Under the pieces are notes generated by a model. It was not told the DNA's origin. It saw only the letters and a list, made by a program, of their open reading frames with translations, and searched no databases. DNA of 64,000 nucleotides from an uncultured Azospirillum sp. (lineage in GTDB: Bacteria; Pseudomonadota; Alphaproteobacteria; RF32; CAG-239). The position numbers and the translations under genes were made by a program. Location of the stretch: contig UQCS01000004.1 of assembly GCA_900539605.1 (NCBI GenBank), forward strand, positions 1 to 64,000, in the 5' to 3' direction. How positions within the stretch are numbered: position 1 is the first letter of the stretch; every line of letters starts with the position of its first letter. Positions 60,532 through 64,000 of the stretch are shown here, piece after piece.

Positions 60532-60573
60532 CTCAACCAGAATTTTTATTTTTTAACGAGAGGAATCTTTAGA

Positions 60574-61194
60574 ATGTTGAAAAAAATGCTGGCCGGTGCT
60601 TCGGCAATAGTTTTGGGGATGGTTGTAGCATCTGACGCTATGGCTGAATGCGACGGTATTTATCTGGGTATCCGCGGCGGTGTTGCCGAACCGGATATCG
60701 GTGCCAAACATACGACCGGTGACCGTCTCGATATTGATGATAACCTGTTCATGCTGAGTGGCGCAATCGGCTACCGTTATACTTACTTCCGTGCCGAATT
60801 CGAATATATCTGGCGCGATAAGAGCGAAGACTCCGAAACTCTGCGGATTCCGATGGAAGGCCGTCCGGACATCGTTTCGACCAGTACGGCGACTTTCGAT
60901 TACGACTCGTACATGTTCAACGTCTATTACGACTTTTCTCCCTATACTTGGTTCACGCCCTATGTTCAGGCCGGTATCGGTGTAACCAACATGGAATACA
61001 AGTTTACTTATGATACCGGTAAAGACAGTTACAAAGAACATAACTTCACCTGGGTACTCGGCGGCGGTATTTCGGCCAAAATGACCAACCGTCTGAACCT
61101 TGATGTCGGTTACCGTTATTATGACATGGGCAAAATTGGTAAAGGTAAAGTTCACAATCAGGAAATTTACGGCGGCGCCCGCTACGTTTTCTAG
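60574..61194 (+). CDS. Outer-membrane beta-barrel protein (Opa/OmpA-like)
   Basis: 206 residues from ATG 60574 after GAGAGG. The signal peptide ends near AMAEC. The rest shows alternating amphipathic strands, Tyr-rich (YDSYMFNVYYDF, YVQAGIGVTNMEYKF) and ends ...YGGARYVF, the terminal Phe needed for BAM insertion. It fits an eight-stranded porin-like or adhesin barrel. The long frame from 60412 lies upstream of the signal peptide and is not used. Stop is TAG. Confidence 0.88.
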   Translation: MLKKMLAGASAIVLGMVVASDAMAECDGIYLGIRGGVAEPDIGAKHTTGDRLDIDDNLFMLSGAIGYRYTYFRAEFEYIWRDKSEDSETLRIPMEGRPDIVSTSTATFDYDSYMFNVYYDFSPYTWFTPYVQAGIGVTNMEYKFTYDTGKDSYKEHNFTWVLGGGISAKMTNRLNLDVGYRYYDMGKIGKGKVHNQEIYGGARYVF

Positions 61195-61208
61195 GTTAAT
61201 CCGCTTTC

Positions 61209-61244
61209 AGCAAAAAGCTCCGAAAGATTTCGGAGCTTTTTGTT
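61209..61244 (+). terminator. Rho-independent terminator
   Basis: CAAAAAGCTCCGAAA and TTTCGGAGCTTTTTG pair with a short loop. Confidence 0.85.
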
Positions 61245-61285
61245 TGATGGTAAAAAGTTCTCACGCGTGCAACAGCGCGCGGTTA

Positions 61286-62095
61286 TCAACTAAAACGATT
61301 CGTCAGCCATTCCAGCATAATCCGATGATTAGCCTCATCAAAAAACAAACGGTTGTGGTCAACCCGCTCAACCAACCGAAATTGCTTGTCCGGTGACGGC
61401 GCCAACTCAAACAGCTCGCGGCCGTGATGCGGCGGAATCAGCCGGTCATGGCTTCCGTGTACAATCAGCAACGGCCCTTCGTAAGCAGCAACGAACTTAT
61501 CCGACTCCAGATGCCGCGTCAGAACCCAACCGGCCAGCGGAATGTTTTTTTCCGTCACTTCACGGTACAGGGAACGGAAAGGAGCTGCCAAAACCAATCC
61601 GTCGGGAGAACGAAGCCCGGCAACCGCCGAAGCGGGTGCTGTTCCCATTGAATAGCCAAATACGACAATTCCGTTATGCCCCGGTTGCTTTTTAAGATAA
61701 TCAAAAGCTGCCACCGCATCGGCATACATATTATCCTCGCTCAGTTCACCGCCGCTGTGGGCAAAACCGCGATATTCGGGCATCAACACCGAATATCCGG
61801 CCTTGCGGTATGCCTCCATTTGAGGTGCAAAAGTTGCAATTTGCCCGGCGTTGCCATGAAAAAACAAAATGGCCGGTTTATCAGGTTCACCTTCGGCATA
61901 CCAGGCCATAACCATGCGCCCGTCCGCCGTCACCAAAGGTTGTTCCCTGAATGCGGGCACCCCCGCACTCTACGGTCCTATATAAAACCTATCGGGAAAA
62001 AAAATCAGATAATCCTGCACCGCGTATAAACAAATCATATATACGCCCGCAAAAACAAGCGCTGCCGTTCCCCATCGTGCTATTTTTTTCAACAT
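61286..62095 (-). pseudogene. Membrane-anchored alpha/beta hydrolase broken by in-frame TAG
   Basis: ATG 62095 starts a membrane anchor and MLKKIARWGTAALVF...AVQDYLIFFPDR, the usual N-terminus of BEM46-like hydrolases. A single TAG (61969-61971) interrupts the frame after YIGP, and the same frame continues SAGVPAFREQPLVTADGR to 61286. The downstream part (224 residues if started at GTG 61960) has FFHGNAGQ, nucleophile Ser in GYSMG, Asp in HGSHDRLIP and His in ERVDHNRLF. CAG to TAG is the simplest explanation. It may be inactive, unanchored or read through. Confidence 0.75.
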
Positions 62096-62180
62096 TTTTC
62101 GTCTCTGCCAGAAAAAACTTGACTTACCCCCATGGTAATGGCGTAGATTATAAACATCAATTAATTTCGGATAAGTTAAA

Positions 62181-63362
62181 ATGACTAACAAAAATCTATA
62201 TCTGAGCCGTCCACAGCTGATTGCCGAGCTTGGACGCTGCCTTGCCTGCAAAACAAAACCCTGCATGAACGCCTGCCCCGTTAACTGCAATCCGCAGGAA
62301 TTCATCGCCAAAGCCATCCAAAACGATTTTGACGGCGCCGTAGAGGCCATCACCCGCAACAACCCGATGGGACAAACCTGCGGCCTGATCTGTCCCGACA
62401 AATTTTGTATGCGCGCCTGCACCCGTTCCAACATCGACTTCCCGATCAACATCCCGCGGGTTCAGGCCACCATTTTGGAAAAATACCGCACTCCTCAAAA
62501 CGCCGCTCATCCCAAACACCCGGCCAACGGCAAAAAAATTGCCGTTGTCGGCGCCGGACCGGCCGGTATCGCCGCCGCTTCCGAATTATCCAAGCTCGGT
62601 TACCGTATCGTTCTGTTTGAAGGATTTGAAAAAATCGGCGGTGCCCTCAACCTGATCCCCGACCATCGGCTGCCGTTTGAAGTCATCGGCAAAGACTGGA
62701 GTTTTGTCAATGACCCGGATACGATTGAACTGCGTTTAAACAACTTTGTGGAAAATCCGTCTGCATTGCTTGAGCAGAATTTTAACGGGGTCATTATTGC
62801 CTCCGGCGAACCCGACAGTATTGATCTCGGCATTGAAGGTGAACAACACATGCTCTCTTATCTGGAATATTTGCGCTACCCCGACAAATATGCCGTTTCC
62901 GGCAACGTTGCCATCATCGGCGGCGGCGCGGTCGCCGTCGACTGTGCCCTGACGGCGGTCCAAAACGGTGCCGAAAATGTTGAAATGTTTGTCCGCCGCC
63001 GTGTTTCCGATATGCGGATCACCGGAGAAGAGCGCCACGCCTTGCTTGAAGCCGGCATTGATCTGACAACCATGACCAGAATAAAGAAAATCGGCACCGA
63101 CGGCAATTTCATCACCCTCTACACCAGCAAAAACCGCTTTAATCAGGGCAAGCTGGAAGAAATTCCCGACACCACCATTGCCCGCCCCGGATTCAGTTTG
63201 GTCATTAAGGCAATCGGCAGTTCTTCGGAACGCCGCCGCGATTCCGAACGCGTGATCACCGCCGGCGACTGCAAACACGGCGGTTCCACCATTGTCGAGG
63301 CACTGGCTTCCGGACTCGAGGCCGCCCGCACCCTTCACCAAAGACTGTCCACGCAGAATTAA
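62181..63362 (+). CDS. GltD/PreT-like NAD(P)H-dependent oxidoreductase
   Basis: 393 residues. The N-terminal Fe-S part has CLACKTKPCMNACPVNC and CGLICPDKFCMRAC, the DPYD/GltD-type double cluster pattern. An FAD site GAGPAGIAAASEL (residues about 119-131) and an NAD(P) site IIGGGAVAVDCAL follow, then GDCKHGG near the end. Relatives transfer electrons to glutamate synthase or dihydropyrimidine dehydrogenase; the catalytic partner is not adjacent, so the substrate is open. It is followed after 14 bases by a WYL regulator. Confidence 0.88.
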   Translation: MTNKNLYLSRPQLIAELGRCLACKTKPCMNACPVNCNPQEFIAKAIQNDFDGAVEAITRNNPMGQTCGLICPDKFCMRACTRSNIDFPINIPRVQATILEKYRTPQNAAHPKHPANGKKIAVVGAGPAGIAAASELSKLGYRIVLFEGFEKIGGALNLIPDHRLPFEVIGKDWSFVNDPDTIELRLNNFVENPSALLEQNFNGVIIASGEPDSIDLGIEGEQHMLSYLEYLRYPDKYAVSGNVAIIGGGAVAVDCALTAVQNGAENVEMFVRRRVSDMRITGEERHALLEAGIDLTTMTRIKKIGTDGNFITLYTSKNRFNQGKLEEIPDTTIARPGFSLVIKAIGSSSERRRDSERVITAGDCKHGGSTIVEALASGLEAARTLHQRLSTQN

Positions 63363-63376
63363 CAGGAGAAACCGGC

Positions 63377-64000
63377 ATGGCATATGAAAAAATGCATCAT
63401 CTTTTGGAACTAGCCATCCGTATGCAATCGGAAACCGAGGGCGTTGCCGTTGCGGATATCTGTCAACAATTCGGCATTTCGCGCCGCACCGCCGAACGTA
63501 TGCTCGAATTTTTGCGCCTGAAATTCCCGCAACTGAGCGAAACCACCGGCGAAAAGGGAATCAAACGCTGGCGGCTGCCCCCCGGAACCCTCAAAAACTA
63601 CATTAACTTTTCCGCCGACGAAATTTCAGCCTTGCAAAATGCGCTTCGGCTGATGGAACAATCCCAGCTTGAAGGGCAATCCCGCCTCCTGACCTCGCTT
63701 CTTCACAAGCTGAAAGCGTTGATGGAACCGGAAACATTGTATCGTATCGAAGCCGATACCGACATTATGAATGTTTCCGAAGGATATGCTTTTCATCCGC
63801 TGCGGCGGCTGAACATCAACCCCCGCCATATTGACCTGTTGCGTCATGCTGTCACCGCCTGCCGCAAGATCCGCATACGATACAACTCCGCCAGCGGCAA
63901 TTTCAACTGGCGAACCCTGCACCCGTACGCTTTTATTTACGATAAAAAGCATTATCTTATTGCCTATACGGAAAAGAACCGCGATTTTCGCTGTTTTAAT
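63377..64000 (+). CDS. HTH-WYL transcriptional regulator (cut by window edge)
   Basis: The frame from ATG 63377 (after AGGAG) runs to the edge: 208 residues seen, no stop. Residues about 5-55 are a winged HTH (GVAVADICQQFGISRRTAER). The C-terminal part from about 145 looks like a WYL domain (KIRIRYNSASG, HPYAFIYDKKHYLIAY). WYL proteins sense ligands or nucleic acid fragments. It is in one unit with the oxidoreductase and may regulate it. Confidence 0.85.
   Translation, partial: MAYEKMHHLLELAIRMQSETEGVAVADICQQFGISRRTAERMLEFLRLKFPQLSETTGEKGIKRWRLPPGTLKNYINFSADEISALQNALRLMEQSQLEGQSRLLTSLLHKLKALMEPETLYRIEADTDIMNVSEGYAFHPLRRLNINPRHIDLLRHAVTACRKIRIRYNSASGNFNWRTLHPYAFIYDKKHYLIAYTEKNRDFRCFN

Noticed and set aside
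61969..61971. TAG as a recoded sense codon
   Set aside because: TAG ends atoA and the outer-membrane barrel gene in the expected place, so the codon is a normal stop in this genome.
1..64000. CRISPR arrays and further tRNA or rRNA genes
   Set aside because: I saw no evenly spaced direct repeats and no other T-arm or acceptor pattern when reading both strands.

Overview
The window looks like chromosome from an uncultured, probably host-associated alphaproteobacterium. The evidence is gene order: atpI-atpB-atpE-atpF'-atpF set apart from the F1 genes, anmK and tyrS divergent, pal-cpoB-tilS-ftsH-glmM, and rplU-rpmA-obgE-rsfS. Other support comes from CarD, TrmL, LptG, an OmpR/EnvZ-type pair and Opa-like barrel proteins. 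The genus cannot be named from sequence alone. Most of the window has moderate GC with compact genes; the first 6.2 kb is visibly more AT-rich.

Positions 1-6240 are an integrated element. It carries a tyrosine integrase, a small DNA-binding-like protein, a PrimPol/DUF3987 replication protein, a repeat protein of the DUF6150 ('septoil knot') type, a lipoprotein and an ankyrin protein. Its right edge falls exactly in the anticodon stem of a tRNA-Trp gene, of which only the 5' half and its promoter remain (6240-6339). The layout resembles a phage satellite or small integrative element; its left end lies outside the window.

From 6.5 to 33 kb are housekeeping genes (lptG, gmk, yicC, carD, trmL, ileS, anmK, tyrS, rpmG, mpg, a CoA-transferase pair, a DsbA-like protein, a phosphate transporter, rlmH). 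Between them lie unrecognised genes of a distinct type: a strong TTGACA promoter, often the motif TTTTGTCTAAA, an AT-rich leader containing TTATTAA or TTGTTAA, and no Shine-Dalgarno sequence. Two intergenic loci (6464-6666 and 20490-20683) have the same promoter, the same order of hairpins and the same terminator, and appear to encode two paralogous small RNAs not matching any family I know.

From 33 to 49.7 kb are ribosome-assembly, cell-envelope and repair genes: rsfS, obgE, rpmA, rplU, a frameshifted secreted nuclease, the two-component pair, pgsA with a basic tail, uvrC, glmM, ftsH, tilS, cpoB and pal. From 50 to 52 kb is another cluster of unknown SD-less genes, including a tandem pair of diverged paralogues. 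From 52 to 64 kb are ppdK, pheA, a DEDDh exonuclease, the F0 ATP synthase operon, a DsbA-like protein with a DciA/DUF721 protein, an outer-membrane barrel, an alpha/beta hydrolase broken by one in-frame TAG, a GltD-like oxidoreductase and a WYL regulator cut by the right edge.

The observations most worth following are the paired small RNAs, the shared promoter and leader signature of the SD-less genes, and the split tRNA-Trp whose promoter now points into the integrase gene.
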